From Nipponacmea schrenckii (lineage: Eukaryota > Mollusca > Gastropoda > Lottiidae), in assembly GCA_030562195.1 (NCBI GenBank), contig CM060199.1:36414338-36478337 (forward strand): DNA of 64,000 nucleotides. The letters are read 5' to 3'. A program made the translations under genes and the position numbers. Within the stretch, counting starts at the first letter, position 1, and each line of letters begins with the position of its first letter. The notes under the pieces were generated by a model that saw only the letters and a list, made by a program, of their open reading frames with translations, was not told where the DNA came from and ran no database searches. Positions 1 through 9,848 of the stretch are shown here, piece by piece.

Positions 1-536
1 ATAAATTAATAATATTCGACTTTGTTTTTATTTTCATCTAAAATTGTTCAGACACTATCGATACCGTTAGTATAGTTCACATAAAAATAATCGATACAAT
101 TCGATAAACCAACGAACGATGACAGTAAACATTATACAGACTAGAGCCGGACTCCAGAATATATCAAACACAAATTTTAAACAAAGTTTCCTTACAGGTT
201 CAGGTACGTCTAATGGCAAACTGGGATCGTCTCAAGTTATATAAAATATTCTCTTTTCAAAACTTGAATGACAATTAACAAAAGTTATATAGGCCTGTCT
301 TATAGAAATAAAACGCGACAATCAAAAGGCATGTTAAAACACATTTAATCTTTTATTTTGCTTACTTGCAAACTGTAACGTCTATAGGTTTGTATTACAT
401 GTTCGATCACAACAAAAGATTTAGCATGTTTTAAGAAAAGACTGAAAAGGTAACTAGTTATGGTGGTACAATTGTTTGAATATATTATTGTAGTATAGTA
501 GGTACTAGTATATCGCCTTGTACACTGTCTTTAAAA
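1..536. other. no gene seen
   Basis: AT-rich sequence with stops in all frames and no recognised repeat. I see nothing to annotate here. Confidence 0.5.
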
Positions 537-1270
537 TAATAATAATAATATTTTTTGTTTAACGCCCATTACATCTTAGATAAGATCTCAATAGGCGGTA
601 CACATGCATAAAGTTAAGACAAATATATGACATAACGTAGGTAAAGAAGATAAAACTATATAATAATATAAGGTAAAACTAAAAACTAAAATGTTAAAAT
701 AATAAAATTCACTCAGACAATAAAATATTAACCACATAAAATAATAAACTGAGGTAAAAAGGTGAGTGTTGAGTCTAGACTTAAAAGTTTCCAATGATGG
801 TGCATTTCTAATGTTTGACGGTGTAGCATTCCAAAGACGTAGTGCTGAGACTGAGAAAGCCCGTTTCCGGTAAAGTTCCTGCTTGTATCTGGGTTCTATA
901 AGAAGAGGTTCGGTGGAGGATCTGGTGGCTCTATTAGATATGATGGTGCTTGACTGTGCATTATTTTGAAAACCATTACCAGAGTTTTAAAGTGTATTCG
1001 CTGTGTGATAAGAAGCCAGTGGATTGAAAATAGTATAGGAGTGAAATGCATAGATTTCTTTGTGCAACATATTAGACGTGCAGCAGAGGTTTGGATGGAT
1101 TGGATGCACTGTAGTAGATAGGATTTACAAACAGAAGCAAAATGAGAATTTAAAAAACTAAAATTGTCGAGATAAAAACCAAGATTTCGAACGTTATGTA
1201 CATGTATATAGTTTATATGTAATAGTTCATATTCTCTGTTGCCAATACAAACAAACACAGTCAAGTTTAA
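537..1270 (-). mobile_element. 3' end of a CR1/L2-like LINE (degraded)
   Basis: On the minus strand the conceptual protein from about 1264 down to 900 resembles the C-terminal part of a non-LTR retrotransposon reverse transcriptase: NLGFYLDN, then SAARLICCTKKSMHFTP, then IHWL and APSYL. These correspond to the usual 'LGV-LD', 'AARL-T-TKK-DHITP', 'LHWLPV' and 'L-PSYL' blocks. A second frame at 588-794 continues with METFKSRLNTHLF, matching the usual 'FK-LKTHLF' end of such proteins, so at least one frameshift separates the two. Below it, at 537-565, a GGCGTTAAAC word and an ATT-repeat tail look like a LINE 3' end. Upstream endonuclease and catalytic RT parts are missing, so this is a 5'-truncated dead copy. 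The clade assignment is approximate. Confidence 0.65.
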
Positions 1271-2200
1271 AGATATGAAAATGATATCTGACGTGTTAAA
1301 AATATACAGGATTATTTCTCAACGTTCACAGCTAACGTTTCCGTCTCAATTCCATATTCTCGTCTAGAGACTAACGCCCCCCCCCCCTCCTTACCAGACC
1401 ACCTTTATTATTCAATCAGTAAGCTTGTAACAGAAAAGGTCGGTTATTGTAAATAGAACCAACCAACTTCCTCCTTCTTAAGTAGTGAACGATGTGAAAT
1501 CGTATAGGATGAAAGAATTAAATTCTTACTGAAACTTCAGAATTTCAGAATTCTAACTCCCCCTAGCTTCCATCTTAATCAAGGAAAATGATTGCTGTTT
1601 GTAATTGAATCATAATAAATCTCCTATAGTCCCTTTGTTTTTATTACTTTGGTAAAATGAAATGTTATTATAAAAAGTTATCTGCTAGTCTTCGAATTTT
1701 ACACGAAATATAAATATTATGACCCGTTCTTTTAATTAATCACATGACCATAATTTGTCAATTAAAGAGGAAAAGTTGAAGTTATAAAAGTTGTGGTCAA
1801 AGGTTAATAAAAATTGTCGTTTAATTCCTGTTGCCACACATTTGACAGTTTGTTTGGAAACTTCAGTTTGTACAAAACGAAATTTAGGTAATTAAATACA
1901 ACAAGTCGAACGAGACTGAATATTCATCATAATACAGACATAACACCCATTCAATACCACCAGTAATAGGGCAGGTAAGATACTCCACTTATTATGAAAG
2001 TTTATAAGAAGTTTTTGTTTCATCCTAGGCCTGTATAGTAGGGAGAATCTCTTCCTATTAGATATGGCCTGGTGTATTGAAGATGATTGTAATATTTATC
2101 TCTCTGGATTGATTTTGATATAAAAAATGTTGATGAATTTCAAATATACAGAAATTAAACAAACCATCTAAAACATCATTGAATATTGCCTCATCTAAGT
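1271..2200. other. no gene seen; poly-C run
   Basis: Non-coding. The only notable feature is a run of eleven C at 1377-1387, which is conspicuous in this AT-rich sequence. Confidence 0.4.
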
Positions 2201-2494
2201 AACACAGAATTATATTATATTCTTATTACACCCCAATATTATCTCAGTTTGGCCTCGTTTATTTATTTATGGATATTAATTTTAAGTGGCCTTGTGTTGG
2301 TGAACAACTGAAAAGATGTATATTAACAAACTCTTTTCTTTAGACAATAGAAATAGAATATTAACTTTATGATAAAAGGTAATTTTACTGAAGGAACACA
2401 GAATAGGATGTTATATTATATTCTTATTAGATCCTAATATTATCTCGATTTGGCCTTGTTTATTTATTTATGGATATTAACTTTAAGTGGCCTT
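2201..2494. repeat. direct repeat, about 95 bp, two copies
   Basis: The block at 2201-2294 recurs at 2395-2494 with a few differences. Both begin AACACAGAAT, share TTATATTATATTCTTATTA, and end in TATTTATTTATGGATATTAA followed by AAGTGGCCTT. About 100 bp separate them. I do not recognise the family. Confidence 0.7.
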
Positions 2495-2699
2495 AGTACC
2501 TTGAGTTGACCTGATTATTCCCAAATACCAAACTATTGTTTTATTGTTGATGTAATAATGATACTGCCTCGTAGTTTTTTCACTTACTCTCACATAGGTT
2601 TTTATCTTTCAAACTTAATTCAACTTAAATAGTAATTTCAACATATGTTATCATAACCCTGATTATACTAATATAGAATTATTAATGTACAATGGTTCA

Positions 2700-2985
2700 C
2701 TGTCATTTAGGCACACATTTTTTGAGCACACCTCATTTAGACACGGTACTTTAGGCACACGGTCAGATATGCACGTGTCATTTAGGCCCAGTGTTATTTA
2801 GGCACAGCGTTTTAGGCACATTTTCAATTAGGTACAAGCTCTACTAGGCACACTGTTTTAAGGCACACTAAAATTGGGCACACAGTCATTTAGGCACAGT
2901 TATTTAGGAACACCTTCAATTAGACAAACCTAAAATTAGGCACACTTTAAATTAGTCACCTTATGTATTTAGGCACCCCTTAAGA
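2700..2985. repeat. degenerate TTTAGGCACA tandem array
   Basis: A short motif close to CATTTAGGCACAC recurs about every 15-20 bases (TTTAGGCACAC, TTTAGGCACAG, TTAGGCACAC, TTTAGGCCCAG, TTGGGCACAC and others). Spacing and sequence are irregular, so this is an old or fast-diverging array. Confidence 0.75.
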
Positions 2986-3831
2986 GTCTTGTGATTATTA
3001 ACCAATTTCTGTAAAATATTAAGTACACAATCTCGCAATCATATTGCTAGAGTTGTAAGAGTAATTTATCTTAATAGATTTGACAATAAAAGAGTGGTAT
3101 GGTAAGTCAAGTGAGAACTTGAAGATTGACCACCTGTTGTGTTACTTGCTTCGCACGTTTCACTTTAGTATACAATCGCAAAAATAAATAATTCTGGATA
3201 TAATAAAAAATACTGTTTAGTTTAGTTTTATATTATGATAGATTGTTTTGATATTTACAGTATAGATTCATATTTTAAAAATCTTGGGAAAATGGCAAAA
3301 AGATTTTGCCGATATCTAAAAACCGGAAATCGCCATCTTGAATTGAAATTTAGCCTTGACGCCATTCAAAAGTCTAAGACTGTGAGGATTATAATCTGGC
3401 GTCTTATGCAGTAGTGCATCACTTAATGATTCTGAAGGAACTCAAACTTGCCAATATTATTTACGTATCCATTAAATACAACTCGTCAAATAAATGATTA
3501 TATTTACATATCTATTCAAGACAGCATCATAAAATGATTTAAAGGACTAATTGTTCGCTTTGATTGTGAAATCACGGCACTGATCAAGATCAGTTCTAGT
3601 TATTATTATTATTGAATTGTTAATTATTGTATTGTATTGGTGTGAATCGTATAGTTATCTTGTTTCAAATTGTATAATATCAAAATTGAACTGAATCGTA
3701 GGCCTACATAATACATAACATAATACACTGTACAAATGTAAAATTATATCTAATATATTTATATGTGAAATTTACAGATTATCATAAGATAGATCATTCA
3801 TCATAGTTTTCATAGAACTTGTAATCTGCAT
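2986..3831. other. no gene seen
   Basis: Non-coding sequence. A short ATT microsatellite lies near 3600-3615. Confidence 0.4.
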
Positions 3832-3889
3832 CATGTTCCTAAAGCAACGTTTGTTCATGTATAAATCCAAACGTTGCTTTAGGAACATG
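3832..3889. repeat. perfect 21-bp hairpin
   Basis: Bases 3832-3852 are the exact reverse complement of 3869-3889, with a 16-base loop (3853-3868). One arm reads CATGTTCCTAAAGCAACGTT plus T. The arm length fits a small-RNA hairpin, but a perfect stem without bulges is also what a recent short inverted duplication or miniature element would give. Confidence 0.8.
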
Positions 3890-4590
3890 GATCTGCATGA
3901 CTTTTTATTTTTGATAGCTTAATCATTCACTCTAGCAAATTGTTCCGAGAGGTATAATTTCGTATGTCTGACACACAGGCGCCTGGGTTGAAAAAAATTG
4001 ACACTTCTCACTTTGACATTTTCTTCTACTTTAGGCCTACTCTAAAAAGGTAAAGGCACGAAAGCCGCCATGTTGGATAGTAATTTTTTCGTACACCGCC
4101 TCTGACAAAAGACGTTAAAAAAGTATTTCCACTGCGATTTTTTGCTTCAAACACGACACATTTCAAGTCTATATACTTTTTCTTACATGTACATGTGCAT
4201 TAACACCCAACATTGATCCGTGTCCACTCATTTTAACAACTTGAAGTTTTTACACTGAGCGAAAAAAGCAGAACCAACGACAACGGCCGGAAGTGAAGAG
4301 TATGTTTATAACTCTTCTAAAAAAAGGTACAAAAAACGTATAATCCTTGGGGAGGTCACTCTGGTTTGTTTACGTTAGTTACTTTATTTACGTTAGTTAC
4401 TTTATTTGAAATTGACAATAAATTCTTTAATTGGCTAACAATTAGGCATAGGCCTATCCCATATATATCCGATGAACAGGCAACTATGGCAGATTGTGGA
4501 TAACTGTTACCGTGCACCTTTTTGACAAATACCTTTTCTGGATAATTCGTTTATTCAAAATAATATATACATTTATCAATCATTATACAA
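3890..4590. other. no gene seen
   Basis: Non-coding. A CCGGAAGTGA word near 4287 also appears, as GGCCGGAAGTGA or similar, in the flanks of galaxin-like units B and C (near 32300 and 39345), so it probably belongs to a shared repeat. Confidence 0.35.
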
Positions 4591-5343
4591 ATGTTAAATT
4601 ATCACAAATATCACACCAAAACTCTGAATATGAATTTCAAAAGAAAAAAAAAATTTCCCAAAAAAAAAAATGGTAATAAACCTGACATCAAAAAAATTGA
4701 AAATCTCTGCGATTTAATATATAATAACAAAAACTACAAAGGTGACGACTGTCATTATACCGTATTGTATATAATATAGGCCTACACCAAAACCCTGAAT
4801 ACAATATTCCAAAGAAAAAAAGTTCCAAAAGATAAAATGGTAATAAACCTGACATCAAAAAATGAAAATATCTGCGATATTATATATAATAACAAAAACT
4901 ACAAAGGTGACGACTGTCATTATACCATATTGTATATTATTGTATATAGGCTACATGTATACACCAAAACCCTGAATACAATATTCCAAAGAAAAAATGT
5001 TCCAAAAAGTAAAATGGTAATAAACCTGACATCAAAAAATGAAAATATCTGCGATATTATATATAATAACAAAAACTACAAAGGTGACGACTGTCATTAT
5101 ACCATATTGTATATTATTGTATATAGGCTACATGTATACACCAAAACCCTGAATACAATATTCCAAAGAAAAAATGTTCCAAAAAGTAAAATGGTAATAA
5201 ACCTGACATCAAACAATGAAAATATGTTCGATATTATATATAATAACAAAAACTACAAAGGTGACGACTGTCAATATACCATATTGTATAATACTGTACA
5301 CTATATTTTGTATTTTAACAAATTCTTCCATTACAACAACTTC
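4591..5343. repeat. tandem array of galaxin 3'-flank, unit 167-177 bp, four copies
   Basis: A unit containing GTAATAAACCTGACATCAAA, then an ATATATAATAACAAAAACTA word and GGTGACGACTGTCATTATAC, repeats four times with phases near 4672, 4839, 5016 and 5192. Single copies of the same block lie just 3' of each galaxin-like gene (near 5600, 30330 and 38210). It is therefore the amplified downstream flank of galaxin gene A. The long plus-strand reading frames here (for example 4837-5346) arise from the repeat and are not genes. Confidence 0.85.
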
Positions 5344-5530
5344 TAAAACGAGAATCATATCCTCTTGTACCGCAGCAAGCAGGACTTAATCCCGATTTTA
5401 ACACAATATTTCCGGCACAACACATATTAAATCTAGGATCATATCCTTTACTCCCTCAGCAATCAGGGATCAATCCCGATTTAGAAGTGACTGTCCCATC
5501 ATATTTTAGATCTAGCATCATATATATTGT
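5330..5530 (-). pseudogene. broken galaxin-like exon 2 copy
   Basis: This is a minus-strand relative of the repeat exon of gene A. It keeps the CTTCTAAAACGAGAATCATA block, the two-cysteine repeat sequence (GCAGCAAGCAGGACTTAATC) and a second repeat near 5440-5490. It has only about two repeats, contains changes that break the frame, and has no signal-peptide exon beside it. It lies between the amplified 3' flank and gene A and looks like a partial tandem copy of that gene. Confidence 0.7.
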
Positions 5531-5714
5531 ATAAAATATACACTAAAACCCTGAATTCAATATTGCAAAGAAAAAAGTTAAAAATGAAATGGAAGGCCTA
5601 TAATAAACCTGATATCAAAAAATAAAAATATCTGCGTATATCATAACAAAAATCACAAAGGTGACGACTGTTATTATACCGTATTGTATAAAACTATACG
5701 CTATATTTTGTATT

Positions 5715-6338
5715 TTAACAAATTCTTCCATTACAACAACTTCTAAAACGAGAATCATACCCTCTTGTACCGCAGCAAGAAGGACTTAATCCCGATCTGG
5801 ACACGATATTTCCGCCACAACACATTCTAAATCTGGCATCATATCCTGTACTCCCACAGCAAGCAGGACTTAATCCCGATCTGGACACGATATTTCCGCC
5901 ACAACACATTCTAAATCTGGCATCATATCCTGTACTCCCACAGCAAGCAGGACTTAATCCCGATCTGGACACGATATTTCCGCCACAACACATTCTAAAT
6001 CTGGCATCATATCCTGTACTACCACAGCAAGCAGGACTTAATCCCGATTTAGAAACGACTGTCTCATCACAACACATACTAAACCGAGAGTTGTATGTTC
6101 TGTACCCACAAACTGCTATAAAAGAGAATACATATGTATTTAATTTTTATGTATAAATGCGTCTTAAATAAGAGGAAATCACTTTTAATAAAAGCTGTAT
6201 CAAAAAAAATATCAACATAACTAAAAGGAATTTGTATTTCAATATAACATGAATAAATAACTTACAACGAAATTGCCAGGCGTTGGTCAGTTGTAATATT
6301 ACTAGAAGTATCCCAACACACGTCCATATTAGTTTCAT
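5715..6338 (-). CDS. galaxin-like secreted cysteine-rich repeat protein A
   Basis: Two-exon model: 6338-6266 (signal peptide, 73 nt, ends CGTT|GTAAGT) and 6115-5715 (401 nt, acceptor TTTTATAG), giving 157 residues with stop at 5715. Exon 1 encodes MKLIWTCVGILLVILQL-TNA, a clear signal peptide; it joins in phase 1. Exon 2 encodes about four near-identical 28-residue units with the pattern CC-x13-CC-G-x3-YD-x4-R-x-CC, the signature of galaxin-type repeats known from coral skeletal matrix and from other animal secreted proteins. The protein ends in SCCNGRIC. The role is unknown here; extracellular matrix, shell/mucus or defence are all possible. The repeats within the gene are more alike than between paralogues, which suggests homogenisation. 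An in-frame upstream ATG exists at 6344 and another at 6365, but the chosen start is the one conserved in genes B and C. Confidence 0.82.
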
Positions 6339-6414
6339 TTCCATAGTTTGAACTGGTACAAACAATAACCTGGAATTAAGAAATAGCTAATGTAAATTTG
6401 AATAACTAACAACG

Positions 6415-6500
6415 ACATTGCCGAGCGCTAATCAGTAGTAACACTACTAGAAGTATCCCAACACACGTCCAAATTGGTTTTATTTCAATAGAACTAGTAC
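6415..6500 (-). pseudogene. duplicated signal-peptide exon with lost start codon
   Basis: Minus-strand sequence at about 6483-6411 is a second copy of galaxin exon 1. It keeps the reading frame PIWTCVGILLVV and a CGTTGT end, but the start ATG reads ATA and the donor GTAAGT has become GTTAGT. It sits just upstream of the working exon 1 of gene A, so it would fall in the 5'UTR intron of that gene. Confidence 0.75.
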
Positions 6501-6631
6501 AAGTACAGACAATAACCTGGAATTAAGAAATCGGGATCTTCTACTCCATAATAAACAAAAAGAATAATTTCTAGCGAGACTTCTTTCACAAATTATATAT
6601 ATTAATGAGACCTTGGTCGTCAAATACCAAC

Positions 6632-6691
6632 CTGATTACCCCTAGTGAAACACGCTTAATAAAAATAACAGGCCAATACGGGGTTTTTATA
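6632..6691 (-). promoter_or_regulatory. TATA promoter and short 5' exon of galaxin-like gene A
   Basis: Minus-strand TATAAAAA (6691-6684) is followed by a block that is conserved at the same place in units B, C and C' and ends in a splice-donor-like CAG|GTTGGTAT at 6632/6631. An acceptor TGTACCAG at 6353 precedes the exon carrying the start codon. This suggests a tiny non-coding first exon. Basis: conservation between the units plus motif fit; no transcript evidence. Confidence 0.55.
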
Positions 6692-6835
6692 CACAGACAA
6701 ACAGGATATCAGATAAAATGTAGGTCAATATATTGCGAGAAAAGATGTTTCATGGAAAATCAGTATTTCACAATGTTTCTGTGTCCTATTGTCAAATCCT
6801 CCTTTAACAATAACGCAGTTAAAAATGATATTTGA

Positions 6836-7686
6836 ATTCTTTATAGCATTTTTGACAGAAAACAAGGTACATGAAATTTTTTTTTTAATTCCATCTGAAG
6901 TTCTTAAAGAACACTAATGTTAAAATGTAACAGGATGTTGTCCAGTTAATTATGAGATCTAATTGACACGCAGTTCAAGGCTGTTTTAACCGGACATTAT
7001 ATGATAAAGAGGGGCAAGTGTTGCCAATAGCATTCACAATTTAAAAATTGTCACGTTCCTACTTTATGTTCTTAAACGACATAGAAAACGGTAGGAAATG
7101 GATTTACTGGTATAATAAAAGACCTAATGGCATGTGTTGTGGAAGTGTTTTAACCCAAGAGTGTAAAGATTCAATATTGTAGGCTACACAAAATATTGTG
7201 GTTTTTTCCCCAATGTTATTGCTCCATGGGCTGACCACAGACAGAACCACATCCTTGTGTATTGGGCCTTATTCTGACTCAAGTAAGATAAAAAAGTTTT
7301 TTTTATTCGTATTATTAAAAGAGCTCTAAAGGGTGTGAGAACTGAAAGCAGGTTTGGAAATACCGAAATAGACTAAAGAATCAATCAACCTAATAAATTT
7401 TGCGCCGAATTAGTATATTATCTTAAATCACCCCTTGATACTGAATATAATTCCTTTATTAACATTACGTTCCAATTGAATAGTTTATGAAGGTTGTCAT
7501 GGTAGTATAGGAGGTGGGAAGTATAAATGCAATTAGAAGTGATAGCCTACAGGTAATGTTTTTAGAATACCATAGATATTTTAATGGTTTGCATAATAAA
7601 CATTATATTTCAGCTAAAAGGGATGCTGATATGAACACAAACAAACAAAAACTTTTTTCCAATAGATTACACGTTATGGATTTTTA
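6836..7686. repeat. remainder of galaxin unit A (5' flank)
   Basis: No gene. The CGGTAGGAAATG-ATTTACTGGTAT block near 7090, the GGAAATACCGAAATAGA block near 7355 and the ATCACCCCTTGAT block near 7430 match unit B (34740-35700) and unit C (40510-41770). The stretch 7210-7300 contains a repeat (CCATGGGCTGA, CTTGTGTATTGGGCC) whose inverted relative lies at 32860-32930. The 79-bp satellite of units B and C is almost absent here. Confidence 0.6.
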
Positions 7687-8186
7687 NNNNNNNNNNNNNN
7701 NNNNNNNNNNNNNNNNNNNNNNNNNNNNNNNNNNNNNNNNNNNNNNNNNNNNNNNNNNNNNNNNNNNNNNNNNNNNNNNNNNNNNNNNNNNNNNNNNNNN
7801 NNNNNNNNNNNNNNNNNNNNNNNNNNNNNNNNNNNNNNNNNNNNNNNNNNNNNNNNNNNNNNNNNNNNNNNNNNNNNNNNNNNNNNNNNNNNNNNNNNNN
7901 NNNNNNNNNNNNNNNNNNNNNNNNNNNNNNNNNNNNNNNNNNNNNNNNNNNNNNNNNNNNNNNNNNNNNNNNNNNNNNNNNNNNNNNNNNNNNNNNNNNN
8001 NNNNNNNNNNNNNNNNNNNNNNNNNNNNNNNNNNNNNNNNNNNNNNNNNNNNNNNNNNNNNNNNNNNNNNNNNNNNNNNNNNNNNNNNNNNNNNNNNNNN
8101 NNNNNNNNNNNNNNNNNNNNNNNNNNNNNNNNNNNNNNNNNNNNNNNNNNNNNNNNNNNNNNNNNNNNNNNNNNNNNNNNNNNNNN
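7687..8186. other. assembly gap, 500 N
   Basis: Exactly 500 N, the same length as the gap at 27224-27723, so the size is a placeholder. The left flank matches 29990-30015 and the right flank matches the ApoL gene B intron near 26300-26530. The missing sequence should include the first exon of ApoL-like gene A. Confidence 0.95.
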
Positions 8187-8639
8187 TTTTTAAATTGACT
8201 TAACAAAACGTGTAAAAATTGAAGAAAGTTTTGGTGTGATCGTGTATATTAATGAGATCTTGGATTAGACCCACATAATGTTGGAGTTTCAACCTGCTTT
8301 AAAAAGCAGAAATATACTTTAAAGTGGACTTTTCACGCTAGGCAACCACTTGTTTGATATATTTGCACAGTGTCAATGAATCAACAAGATATAAACAATT
8401 GTGGCCGTATATTACCGTCGCCACTGTCCGTCCTGTCAGCTGTCAGCCAATCCGTCTACAATTTGTTCGCGTATGCAGTAAAGAAATTATTTCTTTATCG
8501 ATGGGATCATGTCGGGAATTGACGATTTTTCGATGAACAAATTTGAATCGTTGCTCATGATTTTGCAAAAACTAGGTAAAATATGTTTTTAAACGAAATA
8601 TTACAAACGACAGTTATAATCAAATAGCTTCACTATTTG

Positions 8640-8825
8640 CGTTATTGGGATAACACCCTTTTGGTATAGCACAGATTCTAGTTCTGAAAATTGGCTGAGG
8701 CCCGAACGATACAGCTCCTAAGGCTGATTACATGAGATGATAAGATGTTATTACACGTTCGGGCCTCAGCCAAATTTTCAGCACTAGAATCTGTGCTATA
8801 CCAAGAAAGTGTTATCCCAATAACG
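8640..8825. repeat. long hairpin element, 70-bp arms
   Basis: Arm 8640-8708 and arm 8756-8825 are inverted copies with few mismatches (CGTTATTGGGATAACAC against GTGTTATCCCAATAACG), separated by 47 bases. The paralogous ApoL B intron lacks it, so it inserted after that duplication. The right arm also occurs as an identical 58-base copy at 47095-47152 inside YLPM1. It is likely a miniature inverted-repeat element. Confidence 0.8.
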
Positions 8826-9054
8826 AAAATAATATTGCAACACCACTTTCTAAATGACATCGTATCATCTCATGTAAATAACTTGTAGATGCTTTTTGAG
8901 ATAATAAAAGCTGTAATGAAATTTGTTGCTGTGTGTTCGCATGTATATGCAGAGTATGGATTTACAAGATAAAAAAATATGCAGAATATGTTGACAATGA
9001 CCTTTTAATCTTTTAACTCTTAGCTTAATCCATGATGTATGTTAAATATTTCAG

Positions 9055-9808
9055 GTTAAAACAACACCTTAGAAACACCTACGAGTGTCTTGACGAAATC
9101 ATCATCGGTCGAAAAGAATTGCTGGTAATTTTATCACAGGAAAGAGAGGAATTAAATGAATTAGCAAAAAAGGTCCAAATTGGTAAGGTTTCTGGTGGAG
9201 TTGCCGGTACTGTTGGGACTGGACTGGTAATTGGTGGATTTGTTGCTGCTTTCTTTACGTTTGGCACAGCCCTTATAGTATCAGCGGTTGGTGCTGGGGT
9301 GGGAGTTTCTGGTGCTTTAGTAGCAACTGGTGCCTCAATAGCTAATGCTGTTATTAGTAAAAAAAAAAGAAAAATTATAAATGATTTGCTTGAAAAAGAC
9401 GCTAAACTTATTGAAAAGTTTGAGTACTGTTATAAGGATTTCAAGATTGCATTTGAAGTTGTAAATGTGGCCACAACCGTCGCTCTCACAACTAAAACGA
9501 TTGCCACAAATGCGATCCGCTTGCTAAGAGTTGCCGACGTAGCTATTGATGCAAGTCGCACAGCCTTTGGGATGCTTCGTGGAGCTGCCAAAGGTTTTGC
9601 TATAGCTGGGGTCGTGTTTTCTATCATAACTCTTCCTCTAGATATCCATATGATTGTAACCAATTCTATTGCCATACACAAGGGAGACACACATGAAATA
9701 TCTAAAGATTTGCATAAATTTGAAGATGATATTCGAAAAGAGCTGGTTTCTCTTGAAGCAATGAAGACAGAATTTGATATCACAAAGAATACAATTGATA
9801 CATTATAA
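9055..9808 (+). CDS. apolipoprotein L-like protein A, main exon
   Basis: The exon follows an acceptor ATATTTCAG at 9054 that is conserved in gene B and runs to a stop at 9806-9808. The encoded part has an N-terminal helical segment (ECLDEIIIGRKELLVILSQE). A glycine-rich hydrophobic hairpin follows (GKVSGGVAGTVGTGLVIGG, then FFTFGTALIVSAVGAGVGVS), the hallmark of the ApoL family, which inserts in membranes. After a basic break (SKKKRK) come amphipathic helices and a second hydrophobic stretch near the C-terminus (GFAIAGVVFSIITLPLDIHM). By comparison with gene B the start codon lies in an upstream exon of about 44 nt, probably hidden in the 7687-8186 gap; the total would then be about 265 residues. 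An in-frame ATG at 9032 exists but lies before the conserved acceptor. A poly(A) signal follows 35 bases after the stop. Cell role unknown; membrane or lipid association is inferred from the family. Confidence 0.82.
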
Positions 9809-9842
9809 ATTGAAAAAAAGCTTTTTTTTTTGTGTATACACG

Positions 9843-9848
9843 AATAAA
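9843..9848 (+). promoter_or_regulatory. poly(A) signal AATAAA of ApoL-like gene A
   Basis: AATAAA lies 35 bases after the stop codon of the ApoL-like gene, a reasonable distance for a short 3'UTR. Confidence 0.55.

Noticed and set aside
4837..5346. 169-codon plus-strand frame
   Set aside because: It is a tandem array of galaxin 3'-flank DNA; the protein is a repeat translation with no family.
7514..8206. Frames crossing the N runs (also 26904-27789)
   Set aside because: They are open only because N codons hide stops.
9032..9054. ATG at 9032 as start of ApoL-like gene A
   Set aside because: It precedes a splice acceptor conserved in gene B, whose real start is in a separate exon; an upstream exon is more likely.
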